The notes beneath the pieces were generated by a model. That model was not told where the DNA came from. It did not search any database and saw only the letters and a list, made by a program, of their open reading frames with translations. The position numbers and the translations under genes are program-made. Of a DNA stretch of 42,494 bases, positions 26,199 through 34,512 are shown piece after piece. Source of the stretch: Thermoanaerobaculia bacterium. GTDB taxonomy: Bacteria; Acidobacteriota; Thermoanaerobaculia; Multivoradales; J023. The first letter of the stretch is position 1; every line of letters starts with the position of its first letter. The stretch spans positions 1 to 42,494 of the forward strand of contig JALCBJ010000060.1 of the NCBI GenBank assembly GCA_028066595.1. Reading direction: 5' to 3'.

Positions 26199-27433
26199 AT
26201 CTTTCCCTCCTGCGCCCCGCTCGCAGGGCGGTTGTCCTCAGCTTCCGCCATCGGGCCGAACTCGATGGCGACCAAGGTGATGTCGTCCAAGGGAGAGCTC
26301 CCTCTGGCGTGCAAGTCGAGCTGGTGGAAAACGGCCTGGCAGGAGCGGTCCAGAGAGCGATGCCGCACTGCTGTCAGGGCTTCCAAGAACCGCTCGCTGC
26401 CGAACAGATAGGTCGGTTGGTCTTCAGGGGCGTGCTCGAGGATGCCGTCGCTGTAGAGGATCAGCCGATCGCCGGGCTCGACGGTGGTCTCTCCTTGCTC
26501 GTAGGGCAGGAAGCCGCCCAGCCCGATCAAGGGACCTCCTTCCTCCAGCAACTCGACCCCGCCGTGGCGGCGGAGCAGGACCGGTGGGGGGTGCGCCGCG
26601 CTGCTATACACCAGCTTGCCGGTCTTTGTGTCGACGAGCACATAAGAGATGGTGAAGGTTTTGCCAAAGCGGTCCGGGGGGTATTCATCGTCTAGCTTGT
26701 GGAGGACTTCCACCGGCGTCGGGATCCTCCCCGGACCCGAGCCGTTGGCGACGCCGCCGGTGTGGGCCGCCAGGCTCTGGGCGACCGACACCGTGACCAT
26801 GGCCGAAGGCACGCCATGGCCGGTGACATCGACGAGATAGAAGCCGAGCACGCCGTCGCCGAGCTGCAGGACATTGAAGATGTCGCCGCCGATGGAATCG
26901 CAGGGCAGGAAGCGCCATGCGAGCTCGACCCCAGGTACCTGGATCTCCTCGCTCGGAATCAGGGTCCTCTGGAGCTCTGCGGCGGCCGCCAGGTCGGTAT
27001 CGACGATCCTCTGCTTTTCCAGCAGTCGCTGGTTCTGCTCAGCCAGGGTCTTGGTCAGGCTGCGCAGCCGGAGCTGGGTCTTGACCCGGGCCAGGACCTC
27101 ACCCCTGTTGAAGGGTTTCGTGATGTAGTCGGCGGCGCCCATCAACAGGCCCTCTACCTTCTTTTCCTTGTCGTCGAGGGCAGTGAGGAAGATGATCGGG
27201 GTCGTCTTGGTGCGCTCGTCGGCGAGGAGCTCGGCGCAGACCTGGAAACCGTCTTGCTTCGGCATCATGACGTCCAGAAGAACCAGGTCCGGTGGCTCGG
27301 CAAACGCCGATTCGAGCGCTTCGGGACCGTCGCTGGCTTCGCGGAGGACCACGCCCCCGTGATCGTCGAGGATCTTGGCCAAGAGCTTGCGGTTGAACTC
27401 CTGGTCGTCGACGATCAGGATCGAAGAGCTCAT
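26195..27433 (-). CDS. Response regulator with PP2C/SpoIIE phosphatase output
   Basis: This 412-residue protein has a REC domain (1-122, Asp54 in LVLLDVMMPK, Thr/Lys in the usual places), a short coiled coil (about 123-150) and a SpoIIE-type PP2C domain. Metal-binding marks are DSIGGDIFN, LVDVTGHGVPSAM, LILYSDGILEH and SPLDDITLV. By family, phosphorylation of REC would turn on removal of phosphate from a STAS protein. That frees the RsbW-like kinase's partner and flips the switch. The ATG at 27433 overlaps the DUF4301 stop as ATGA and fixes the start; the longer frame is spurious. The hybrid kinase plus Hpt are the probable phosphate donors. Confidence 0.94.
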   Translation of the reverse strand: MSSSILIVDDQEFNRKLLAKILDDHGGVVLREASDGPEALESAFAEPPDLVLLDVMMPKQDGFQVCAELLADERTKTTPIIFLTALDDKEKKVEGLLMGAADYITKPFNRGEVLARVKTQLRLRSLTKTLAEQNQRLLEKQRIVDTDLAAAAELQRTLIPSEEIQVPGVELAWRFLPCDSIGGDIFNVLQLGDGVLGFYLVDVTGHGVPSAMVTVSVAQSLAAHTGGVANGSGPGRIPTPVEVLHKLDDEYPPDRFGKTFTISYVLVDTKTGKLVYSSAAHPPPVLLRRHGGVELLEEGGPLIGLGGFLPYEQGETTVEPGDRLILYSDGILEHAPEDQPTYLFGSERFLEALTAVRHRSLDRSCQAVFHQLDLHARGSSPLDDITLVAIEFGPMAEAEDNRPASGAQEGKM

Positions 27434-28965
27434 GCGCTCAGCCGGAGATCGGGTTGATGACTGGGGTGGAGAAGGTCGTCGATCGTCTTGACGGGGGAGA
27501 AGGTGCTCGACGGTAGCTCGACGAAGACCGTGTTCCAGCCCGCCATGGAGCCGTTCCACAGACCGGGATGCTCGAGGGCCAGCAGGGGCCGGCGCTCGTG
27601 GCTCTTCTCCGCCAAGAAACAGGTGGACGGATCTCGGAAGTCCTCGAGCTGGAAGGCCCGATCCTCGAAGTCGCGCACGGCGCAGGCCATGATCACGGGA
27701 TTGAAATGAGTCGAGGCGTTGAGGATCGTTTCCTGGTCACGGTCTTCGCGATCGATCTCGGCGCTCTCTACGATCTGCCGGGTCACGGTCCCGTCGTCGC
27801 CGCGGACCCAGAACGGGCCGCCACCTGGGTGACCTTCGTTTCGGACCACTCCGCAGACCCGCAGTGGACGATGCAGCCGCCGGCGCAGCAGGTCCCGCTT
27901 GTGGTCCGTCGAGCCCAACTGCTCTTGGGAGGAAATCGGCTGACCGAGCTCATCGGTGACGAAAGTCAGGGCCTCGTCCAGCTCCTGCTCCGATGCGTCA
28001 CCGAGGCGGCGCAGCACTGCGCCCAGCTGGGCGTGGATCCGTACCGCCAGACCACCGATCACTTTGAGCCAGCGGTGCGCTTCGCGGGCCGGTTGACATT
28101 GAATGTTGTCGATGTTCTTGATCAGGAGGATGTCACCCGCCGCCCGCCCCACGTTCTCCAGGAGGGCGCCATGGCCTCCGGGCCGGAGTAGGAGAGTCCC
28201 GTCGCGAGTTCGGAAGGGGCCGCCGTCCCCGTCGAGGGCGAGAGTGTCCGTATGCGGCTCCTGGCGTGAGAAGTCGACGTGTAGACGACAGGAGAAGCGA
28301 GCGTCCAACTCCTCGGCGAGGGCGTCCCGCTCCGCCTCGAAGCGAGGCTGGTGCGCCTCACCGATGGTGAAATGGACCCGGCAAGCACCTTCGCCGGTAC
28401 GGGCCAATGACAGAGCCTCGATCAGGTGTTCGGCGAACGCCGTCCGTACTTCGTCGGGGTAGCGGTGAAAGGGGATCAGAGCTTTCGGAAGGGTCAGGTA
28501 GCCCAGACCTTCCGGGGTCAGCACGTAGCGGAGGAAGGATCGCAGGCGCTGGGCACGGCCGGTGCCCTCCGCAGAGTCGTCGATCCGTGGCAAGCCCGCA
28601 GACGCCGCGGCGTGGAAAGGAAACTCTTCCAGGCGAATGAAGAAGGCTTCGATGGCAGCGGGAACGATGTCGTCCTCCGTCCCCATCCACACCGAAAGGT
28701 CGCGGAACATTCGCGTCGCGGCGCCAGAGGCCGGAACGAACTTCATCATCCGCCCCGCCTGGGCCGCGCTTTCGTGGAGCCTCACCAGCTCCTCGATCTG
28801 CTCGTCCTCGACGGCGACGATGCCGTCGCCGATGCGGCAAGGCCGGTCGAGCCGCCGATAGGTCCTTTCGCCCCGAAGCACCTCTAGCTGGCGTTGGGCC
28901 TCCTCCTCCGGGATCGCCGCCTTCTCCAAGATCGATCGATCTGCATCGTTGAGCTGTGGTGTCAT
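27430..28965 (-). CDS. DUF4301 protein, possible sugar nucleotidyltransferase
   Basis: This 511-residue cytoplasmic protein matches DUF4301: FVPASGAATRMFRDL near residue 78, LTLPKALIPFHRYPDEVRTA, VHFTIGEAHQPRF, DFSRQEPHTDTLAL, LLLRPGGHGALLENV and ILLIKNIDNIQ. The last two strings resemble PGGNGGL and VDN of UDP-sugar pyrophosphorylases, and the SGAATRM loop resembles their nucleotide-binding loop. A GT-A-type nucleotidyltransferase that supplies an NDP-sugar to the GT2 synthase is therefore my inference; no activity is established that I know of. The start is ATG at 28965 with GGGAGG 7 bases upstream. It overlaps the PP2C gene at its 3' end. Confidence 0.85.
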   Translation of the reverse strand: MTPQLNDADRSILEKAAIPEEEAQRQLEVLRGERTYRRLDRPCRIGDGIVAVEDEQIEELVRLHESAAQAGRMMKFVPASGAATRMFRDLSVWMGTEDDIVPAAIEAFFIRLEEFPFHAAASAGLPRIDDSAEGTGRAQRLRSFLRYVLTPEGLGYLTLPKALIPFHRYPDEVRTAFAEHLIEALSLARTGEGACRVHFTIGEAHQPRFEAERDALAEELDARFSCRLHVDFSRQEPHTDTLALDGDGGPFRTRDGTLLLRPGGHGALLENVGRAAGDILLIKNIDNIQCQPAREAHRWLKVIGGLAVRIHAQLGAVLRRLGDASEQELDEALTFVTDELGQPISSQEQLGSTDHKRDLLRRRLHRPLRVCGVVRNEGHPGGGPFWVRGDDGTVTRQIVESAEIDREDRDQETILNASTHFNPVIMACAVRDFEDRAFQLEDFRDPSTCFLAEKSHERRPLLALEHPGLWNGSMAGWNTVFVELPSSTFSPVKTIDDLLHPSHQPDLRLSA

Positions 28966-29023
28966 CCGTGACCTCCCTGGTTCGAGCTTGCTCGGCGGTC
29001 GTCGCACCGGTGGGCTCGGAGCC

Positions 29024-30328
29024 TCACCGCGGGTGCGTCAAGGGTCCGTTGTGTCGAAAGTTCAGACTCTCCAGGATCACGCCGTTGGTATTGCAGGTGA
29101 ACGATTGATTGAGAGCGCCGCTTTCCTCGTACCGCCCGGACATCCATCCCCTTTCCTCGTGGAACCAGCTGGCTACCTCGGCCATCAGGGACCGGGTGTA
29201 GGGTGTCCGGTAGAGGGCGTCCCAGGCGAAGGCCGCTTTGGTGCTGAGGGTCCGGAGCTCCGGCAGGTCCTGTCCATCCGTCGACAGCACACTCCAGGCC
29301 TGGCCGTCGGAGAACACCGTGGAGTAGACGAAATAGGGCGCGCGATCCAGATGTCCCTCGGTGACGGCGGTGGGGATGCCCGTCCTCCGGTAGCGCTCCT
29401 CCTGAGCCCGGTACACCCGGAAGGCGAGGGCCCGCGACGAGCGGTCCCACCCGAATTCCAGACCGTCGAGCATGTAGGGCTCGGAGAGCACATAGTTGTG
29501 GGCGCCGTAGAGCTTGGCGGTGCGAGTGTCGGCACCGACGCGCTCGGAGCCGACCTTGACCCAGGTCAGATAGTCGTCGTAGCGCCGCGCTTCCGAGACG
29601 TCGAGTCCGAGCAGGCCGAAGGTCCGTGCGCTGTACTCCTCATAGCCCAGACGCCCTTCCTGCACCAGGCGGGTTGCACCATCCTGGATATCCGCGCCGT
29701 ACAGAGTTCCGTCACGAACCACGGAAGCGAAGTCCCACCGCACGATCACTTCCGCCGCCTTGTCCGCATGGTCCGGGTACCTCCAAACCAGGATGTTGAG
29801 GGGCACCAGCAGACGGCCGATGTCGATTGCCGACCAGCCGATCCCGGTGGAGGTCTCGTTGTTGTCGTAGTCCACCATGCGCAACGACACCGTGTTGTAC
29901 GACTTGTTGGGCAGGCGGTCGTCGAAGAGGGGAATCTTCGCCAAGGAGATGAGGGCCTGATCGATCATCGCGTCGAAACGTGACTCGTCGATCACCTCTA
30001 GCTCGTAGGCCGAGATCAGACCGAGCAGGAACGAACCGGTATCCCACAGCGTGGTGGCGGGGAACTGCTCCACCGAATCGGCAAGCCCGGTCTCCGGGCG
30101 TACGTTGCGCTGAAAGTACTGCCAGGCGATCTGTGCCCAGACGCGCTCCTCTGCCGTCAGGGTGCGGGGCGCCTGGGCGGACGGCGCCGAGAGGGTGGCG
30201 AAGACCTCGTCGGAGGTCGACTGTACGTCCCATCCCTCCAACTGCAAGATCGCGAAGGCCGCGAAGACCAGGCCTGCGAGGAAGACGAAGTGACTGCGCG
30301 CGTTCACCAAGCCCTTAGTGAAGGTCAT
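29024..30328 (-). CDS. Membrane-anchored or exported DUF3131 protein (copy A)
   Basis: This 434-residue protein has an N-terminal hydrophobic segment (about 13-30, HFVFLAGLVFAAFAIL) with no lipobox and one DUF3131 domain. Marks are AWQYFQRNVRPETGLADSV, TTLWDTGSFLLGLISAYEL, LPNKSYNTVSLRMVDYDNN, IGWSAIDIGRLLVPLNIL, EGRLGYEEYSA, RAPYFVYSTVFSDG and CNTNGVILESLNFRHNG. Its start overlaps the stop of the GT2 gene as ATGA, so it is the DUF3131 copy most tightly tied to the synthase. It is probably a periplasmic partner of the polymer. It lacks the Cys pairs of copies B and C. Confidence 0.88.
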   Translation of the reverse strand: MTFTKGLVNARSHFVFLAGLVFAAFAILQLEGWDVQSTSDEVFATLSAPSAQAPRTLTAEERVWAQIAWQYFQRNVRPETGLADSVEQFPATTLWDTGSFLLGLISAYELEVIDESRFDAMIDQALISLAKIPLFDDRLPNKSYNTVSLRMVDYDNNETSTGIGWSAIDIGRLLVPLNILVWRYPDHADKAAEVIVRWDFASVVRDGTLYGADIQDGATRLVQEGRLGYEEYSARTFGLLGLDVSEARRYDDYLTWVKVGSERVGADTRTAKLYGAHNYVLSEPYMLDGLEFGWDRSSRALAFRVYRAQEERYRRTGIPTAVTEGHLDRAPYFVYSTVFSDGQAWSVLSTDGQDLPELRTLSTKAAFAWDALYRTPYTRSLMAEVASWFHEERGWMSGRYEESGALNQSFTCNTNGVILESLNFRHNGPLTHPR

Positions 30329-32157
30329 GTCGCCGGGCTCCCGACCGGAGTGGATGTGGTTTGCAGGGCGGGCTCCCGCGGCCGCCAGAAAGCAGCACCG
30401 ACCAGGCGAGCCATGGCTGCCATGTTGTTCAGAGCCCAGAAGCTGTTGGCGATGATCCCGCCGAGGGTGAAGGTCCCCAAGCCGAGCCCGAACAGAACGA
30501 TCGCCAGGACGAGACCGACCACCGTCAGGACCATGACCAGGAATTGCGGCAGCACCAGGTGAAAGAAGTTGCCACTCTGACGCTCCTTAGGTGTGGTCGG
30601 GAACTTGATCTTCTGACCCCGTAGAACCGTCCACAGCGCTCGCAGGTTGACCGGGAAAAAGGCGAGGTAGGAGACCTTTCCCTTGTAGGTGTGGACCCCC
30701 CACGTCCCGACCATGAAGGCCAGCTCGTTGAGGATGAGAAAGGGCAGGATGTGGAGGAAGAAGTCGGCGGAGTACGCCGCGACGGGAGCGATCCCGGAGA
30801 AGAGATAGACCAGGGGCGCCAAGAGAAAGACGATGTTCCAGAGCACGCCGAGGTATGACCAGAAAGTCATCCCGTACATCAGCCGCTGCGGCAGGCTCAG
30901 GCCTTTGCGAAACAGCGGGTTGTCGTGCAGGAAGATGTCCAGGGTTCCCCCGGCATATTTGAACCGCTGCACGGTCCAGCTCTGGAGATCCTGGGGAGAG
31001 AGCATTTTCGAAAGCACCTCGGAGTGCTGCACCGACTTCCAGTTCCGCTCTCGGTCGCTGTGTAGATAGATCGAAGTGTAGAGATCCTCCGAAACATGAA
31101 AGCGGAACGGTGTGAACTCTCGCTCGAGGACCGCCAGTCGGGTCAGATCGACTTGTGCCCGGAGCTCTTCGTCCTCGATCGACTCGGAGATCCGTTTGCC
31201 CTTTTCTTCCACCGCTTCGACGTAGGAGCGTAGGGCGACCTGCATCACGGCTTCTCGCCGGTGGATCGAGCCGGCGCCACAGCAGAATGCGGCGTTCGCC
31301 CGGTTGCGTCGGCGGAGGATGACGTCGTAGAACATCTGGGGGTCGTTAGCGAATGGATCCTCGCCGATCACCACCGGCCCGAAGAGGCCCTCGATACCTC
31401 GTCCGATCCAGCTCCCGGGCCGCCCGATGAATCGGCTCAGAATCGCGGGCAGCCGCTCTCCTTCTGGCAGATCGAAGAACCACTGAGGGGTTTGTACCCA
31501 GGCCATGTCGGCGTCGCGGAAATAACCCAGAGTGCGTTCCAGGAACTGTGGAAAGGGACGGGTGTCCGCGTCACAGATGAGGATGAAGTCGCCATGGGTC
31601 CGCTCCATGGCGTGGCGCATGTTGCCGGCCTTGAACCCCACGTTGTTCGGACGATCGAAATAGGAGACACCCTCCTCGTCGGCGAGCTGGCGCATCGATT
31701 CCCGGCGCCCGTCGTCGAGCACGTGGATCCGGATGTCGATCGGGTGGGGGTAGGTGAGCTTCTTGGCGTCCAGGACGCTCAGCCGGACCAGCTCGGGATC
31801 CTCGTCATAGGTGGGGAAGAAGACGTCCACCGAGATGGGCCGGTCGGGTATATCGGCGCCGGTTCCACAGTCGCGGATGGTTTCGGGGGGCGGATCCACC
31901 TTTCGGTCGTCCAGATACCAGAGGTTGTAGGTGAAGAGCATCAGTCCGATGTAGGCACAGGTCTCCGCAGCGACCACCGGGATCGCGAGCCACAGGGCGT
32001 CGGGGTTCAAGGACGAGGTCCAGCGCCAGTAGAGGTACCAGGCGCCGAAACACAGGCTGAGGGTGGCGAGGAACTGCCAGGCCGCCTCGCGGGTGGCTGA
32101 ATAGGGGACCGGGGGCGGCGGTTGGCGGTCCTCGAAGCGCTGGAAATAGGTGTCCAT
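30325..32157 (-). CDS. Cellulose-synthase-like family 2 glycosyltransferase
   Basis: This 610-residue membrane protein has two N-terminal membrane segments (about 27-45 and 55-78), a GT-A domain and four to five C-terminal segments (from about 430 on). Active-site marks are LDDG (148-150), CDADTR (DxD at 196-198), FCCGAGSIHRREA (291-303), SED in place of TED (356-358) and QRFKY (397-401) in place of the usual QxxRW. It should polymerise an NDP-sugar processively and move the chain across the inner membrane, as BcsA does. There is no PilZ domain, so no direct c-di-GMP control is visible. The polymer is unknown. No strong ribosome site is seen; 60 bases separate it from the GH2 gene. Confidence 0.93.
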   Translation of the reverse strand: MDTYFQRFEDRQPPPPVPYSATREAAWQFLATLSLCFGAWYLYWRWTSSLNPDALWLAIPVVAAETCAYIGLMLFTYNLWYLDDRKVDPPPETIRDCGTGADIPDRPISVDVFFPTYDEDPELVRLSVLDAKKLTYPHPIDIRIHVLDDGRRESMRQLADEEGVSYFDRPNNVGFKAGNMRHAMERTHGDFILICDADTRPFPQFLERTLGYFRDADMAWVQTPQWFFDLPEGERLPAILSRFIGRPGSWIGRGIEGLFGPVVIGEDPFANDPQMFYDVILRRRNRANAAFCCGAGSIHRREAVMQVALRSYVEAVEEKGKRISESIEDEELRAQVDLTRLAVLEREFTPFRFHVSEDLYTSIYLHSDRERNWKSVQHSEVLSKMLSPQDLQSWTVQRFKYAGGTLDIFLHDNPLFRKGLSLPQRLMYGMTFWSYLGVLWNIVFLLAPLVYLFSGIAPVAAYSADFFLHILPFLILNELAFMVGTWGVHTYKGKVSYLAFFPVNLRALWTVLRGQKIKFPTTPKERQSGNFFHLVLPQFLVMVLTVVGLVLAIVLFGLGLGTFTLGGIIANSFWALNNMAAMARLVGAAFWRPREPALQTTSTPVGSPAT

Positions 32158-32217
32158 CAGCAGCGCCCACCGAGGAGGCCGGAGACGAGAGCGACTGCCG
32201 TCCGCCTGCGCCCGCGA

Positions 32218-34512
32218 TCAGGAATCATCGTCGGCCTCCTCCGGGAGCACCTCGAAGGCCAGGTGGTTGGTTGCGGTGGCGGGGAGCCCCTTCGCCTCGA
32301 GCCGTACCGTCAGGTCGTAGGAGCCTGCTTCGGTGGGCAGCGACTGCACTGCGGTGATCCGTCGCGCACTATCCGCCGGGATGTCGATCCGAATCTCCTC
32401 CTCGAAGAGGACCTGGTCCTTCTCCAAGATCGCGTAGGTCAGCCGCCCATCCGAGAAGCTTTCGCGCAGGTCGTTGATCACCCACAGGGATACTTCTCCT
32501 GGCTGCCCCGCCGGCCACGATCTGCTTTGCCACTCGATGCTCGGCAATACGGGCTGAAAGGCGGTCTGAAGGGCGTAATATCCCGGCTTCGGTCGCCGCG
32601 TGTGGTCGACCACAGCCCAGCTGATCGCCGGCCAGCACTCTACGAACATGAACTGGAAAATGCCTCCAACGGGCGCGAACCGTTGCCGTCGGTAGGACTC
32701 GGCCGCCAGTTGTACGAGGTCGCTCTGATATTTCTGGGTGTTGCCGATCCACTGCCGTAGCTCGGATCCCATGTCCACACCCGCGAGCTCGAACGTCTCC
32801 TTGGGCTGAAAATTGTGGTAGGTCCAGTGCTCCCATTCCCGGTCGTTGTCGGGCCATAGGGCTGCCGCCGGGATGAAGGACCGTAGAGTCCCGAGGTGGG
32901 GCAGGGCCTGGGCGCCGAACTCCGTGATGAGGGGGACGCTGGTGGGAGCGGCGTAGTCCAACCAGGTGCCGGAGTACCATCCGAGCCATGGGTGCTCGGC
33001 GTTGGAGGACACTGCGTGCACCGGTCGGGTCGGATCCGCTTTCCGCAGCACCTTCGCCAGGTCGTCGTCCAGGGTCTTGTTCTGACCCGGCCGGTAATCG
33101 GCGTATTTGTACTTCATCCAATCCGAGTCCCACGGCGGCTCGTTGTGACCGCTCCAGATGACGATGGACGGGTGGTTGTAGAGGTACCGGACCATCTCTT
33201 GCGCCTGGGTCATCACGGCTTGGTGCAGCTCGGGGGTCTCCTCGTAGCCCCACTGGAGAGGAAAGTCCTGCCAGATCAGGAGCCCTCTACGATCTGCCTC
33301 CTGGTACAACCCGCGGGCGCCCAGGTGGGCGTGCACCCGGATGGCGTTGATGTGGGCGCGGCGCATCAACGCCAGGTCGTCGCCGTAGCGCTCCCGGCTC
33401 ATGCCGCTCAACCACTGGGTAGCGATGTAATTGGTACCGCGGAGGAAATGGCGCTCTCCATTGATCCGGAAGATCCCGGTGGCTGCGTCGAAGTCCACGC
33501 GGCGGAATCCGACCACTTCGCTCGCCCGATCCATCACTTCCCCGTCCGCCAGGACGGTGACGTGGACGCGGTAGAGCCTCGGCTGACCCCGGTCCCATGG
33601 CCACCAGAGATGTGCCCCAGGACAGGGGACCTCGACGCTCAGCTCCTGGGCCCCGGGCCGCAGCTGGTATCGCACTTCGCTGCGAGGGAAGGGTGAATGG
33701 GTGGGTAGGAAGCCCTCGGGCACCACCTGCAGCCGCACCTCTACCGGAGTCGATTTCTTGACCCGCGCCGTGAGCGAAAGGCGGGCAGAGAGGACGGCTT
33801 TGGGATCGGGATCCGTGGCTTCCTCTCCGGGCCTGGCGTCCAGTGCGAGAGCCGCGATGTGGACGCGATCCGTGAACTGTAGGTAGACGGGAGCCCAGAT
33901 CCCGCCGGTGTTCTGTTCTTGGCCTCGGGCCGACCAAGCGCCACCTGGCCGCGCGTCGTGATGCCCGAAAATCCCCTTCACCAGCCGCTTGTTGAGCGAC
34001 CAGCTGGGGCCCGGGCGCTCCAAGGGACTGTCCACCCGGACGGTGAGGACATTGGTCTCACCGAGGTCGAGGTGGTCGCTGACCTCGAAGGAGAAGGGAG
34101 CGAAGTAACCTTCGTGAAATCCCAGGTACTGGCCGTTGATCCACACGTCCGCCGCGTAGTCGACCCCTTCGAAGACCAGGGTCGCCATCTTGCCCCGGAC
34201 GTCGGTCGGAACCTCGAAGGTTCTCCGGAACCACACCGCGCCGGCGAGGTCGTGGCCCTCCGTGAACCAGTTGGACGGCACCTCTACCTCCAACCAATCC
34301 CGATCGTCGATCTCCCGGGCGTAGAGGCCGGCGGGACGCAGTCGGCCCGGCAGGGCCCGCCAGGTACCCCCGAGGTTCTGCTGCAGAGGAACCTCACGGA
34401 GGGAGGGACGATCGGTTGTCGGTGGCGCAGCGGAAACCGCGACGGGGAAGGCCAGCAGGAGGCTCCAGAGCCCCACCAGTAGGCTGCGGGTCGATGGAGT
34501 ACGCGTGCTCAC
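32218..34512 (-). CDS. Exported glycoside hydrolase family 2 enzyme
   Basis: This 764-residue protein has a signal peptide (SLLVGLWSLLLAFPVAVSA), a sugar-binding jelly-roll domain (WFRRTFEVP, ADVWINGQYLGFHEGYF), an immunoglobulin-like domain, a TIM barrel and C-terminal beta domains. Catalytic residues of GH2 are visible: acid/base Glu458 in VIWSGHNEPPW and nucleophile Glu531 in PLITEFGAQ. Related enzymes are beta-mannosidases, beta-galactosidases and exo-glucosaminidases; the substrate cannot be read here. The GTG start at 34512 overlaps the upstream stop as GTGA; the longer frame is not used. Next to the synthase, it may trim or free the polymer in the periplasm, as AlgL or BcsZ do, although GH2 enzymes are usually exo-acting. 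Confidence 0.92.
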   Translation of the reverse strand: MSTRTPSTRSLLVGLWSLLLAFPVAVSAAPPTTDRPSLREVPLQQNLGGTWRALPGRLRPAGLYAREIDDRDWLEVEVPSNWFTEGHDLAGAVWFRRTFEVPTDVRGKMATLVFEGVDYAADVWINGQYLGFHEGYFAPFSFEVSDHLDLGETNVLTVRVDSPLERPGPSWSLNKRLVKGIFGHHDARPGGAWSARGQEQNTGGIWAPVYLQFTDRVHIAALALDARPGEEATDPDPKAVLSARLSLTARVKKSTPVEVRLQVVPEGFLPTHSPFPRSEVRYQLRPGAQELSVEVPCPGAHLWWPWDRGQPRLYRVHVTVLADGEVMDRASEVVGFRRVDFDAATGIFRINGERHFLRGTNYIATQWLSGMSRERYGDDLALMRRAHINAIRVHAHLGARGLYQEADRRGLLIWQDFPLQWGYEETPELHQAVMTQAQEMVRYLYNHPSIVIWSGHNEPPWDSDWMKYKYADYRPGQNKTLDDDLAKVLRKADPTRPVHAVSSNAEHPWLGWYSGTWLDYAAPTSVPLITEFGAQALPHLGTLRSFIPAAALWPDNDREWEHWTYHNFQPKETFELAGVDMGSELRQWIGNTQKYQSDLVQLAAESYRRQRFAPVGGIFQFMFVECWPAISWAVVDHTRRPKPGYYALQTAFQPVLPSIEWQSRSWPAGQPGEVSLWVINDLRESFSDGRLTYAILEKDQVLFEEEIRIDIPADSARRITAVQSLPTEAGSYDLTVRLEAKGLPATATNHLAFEVLPEEADDDS

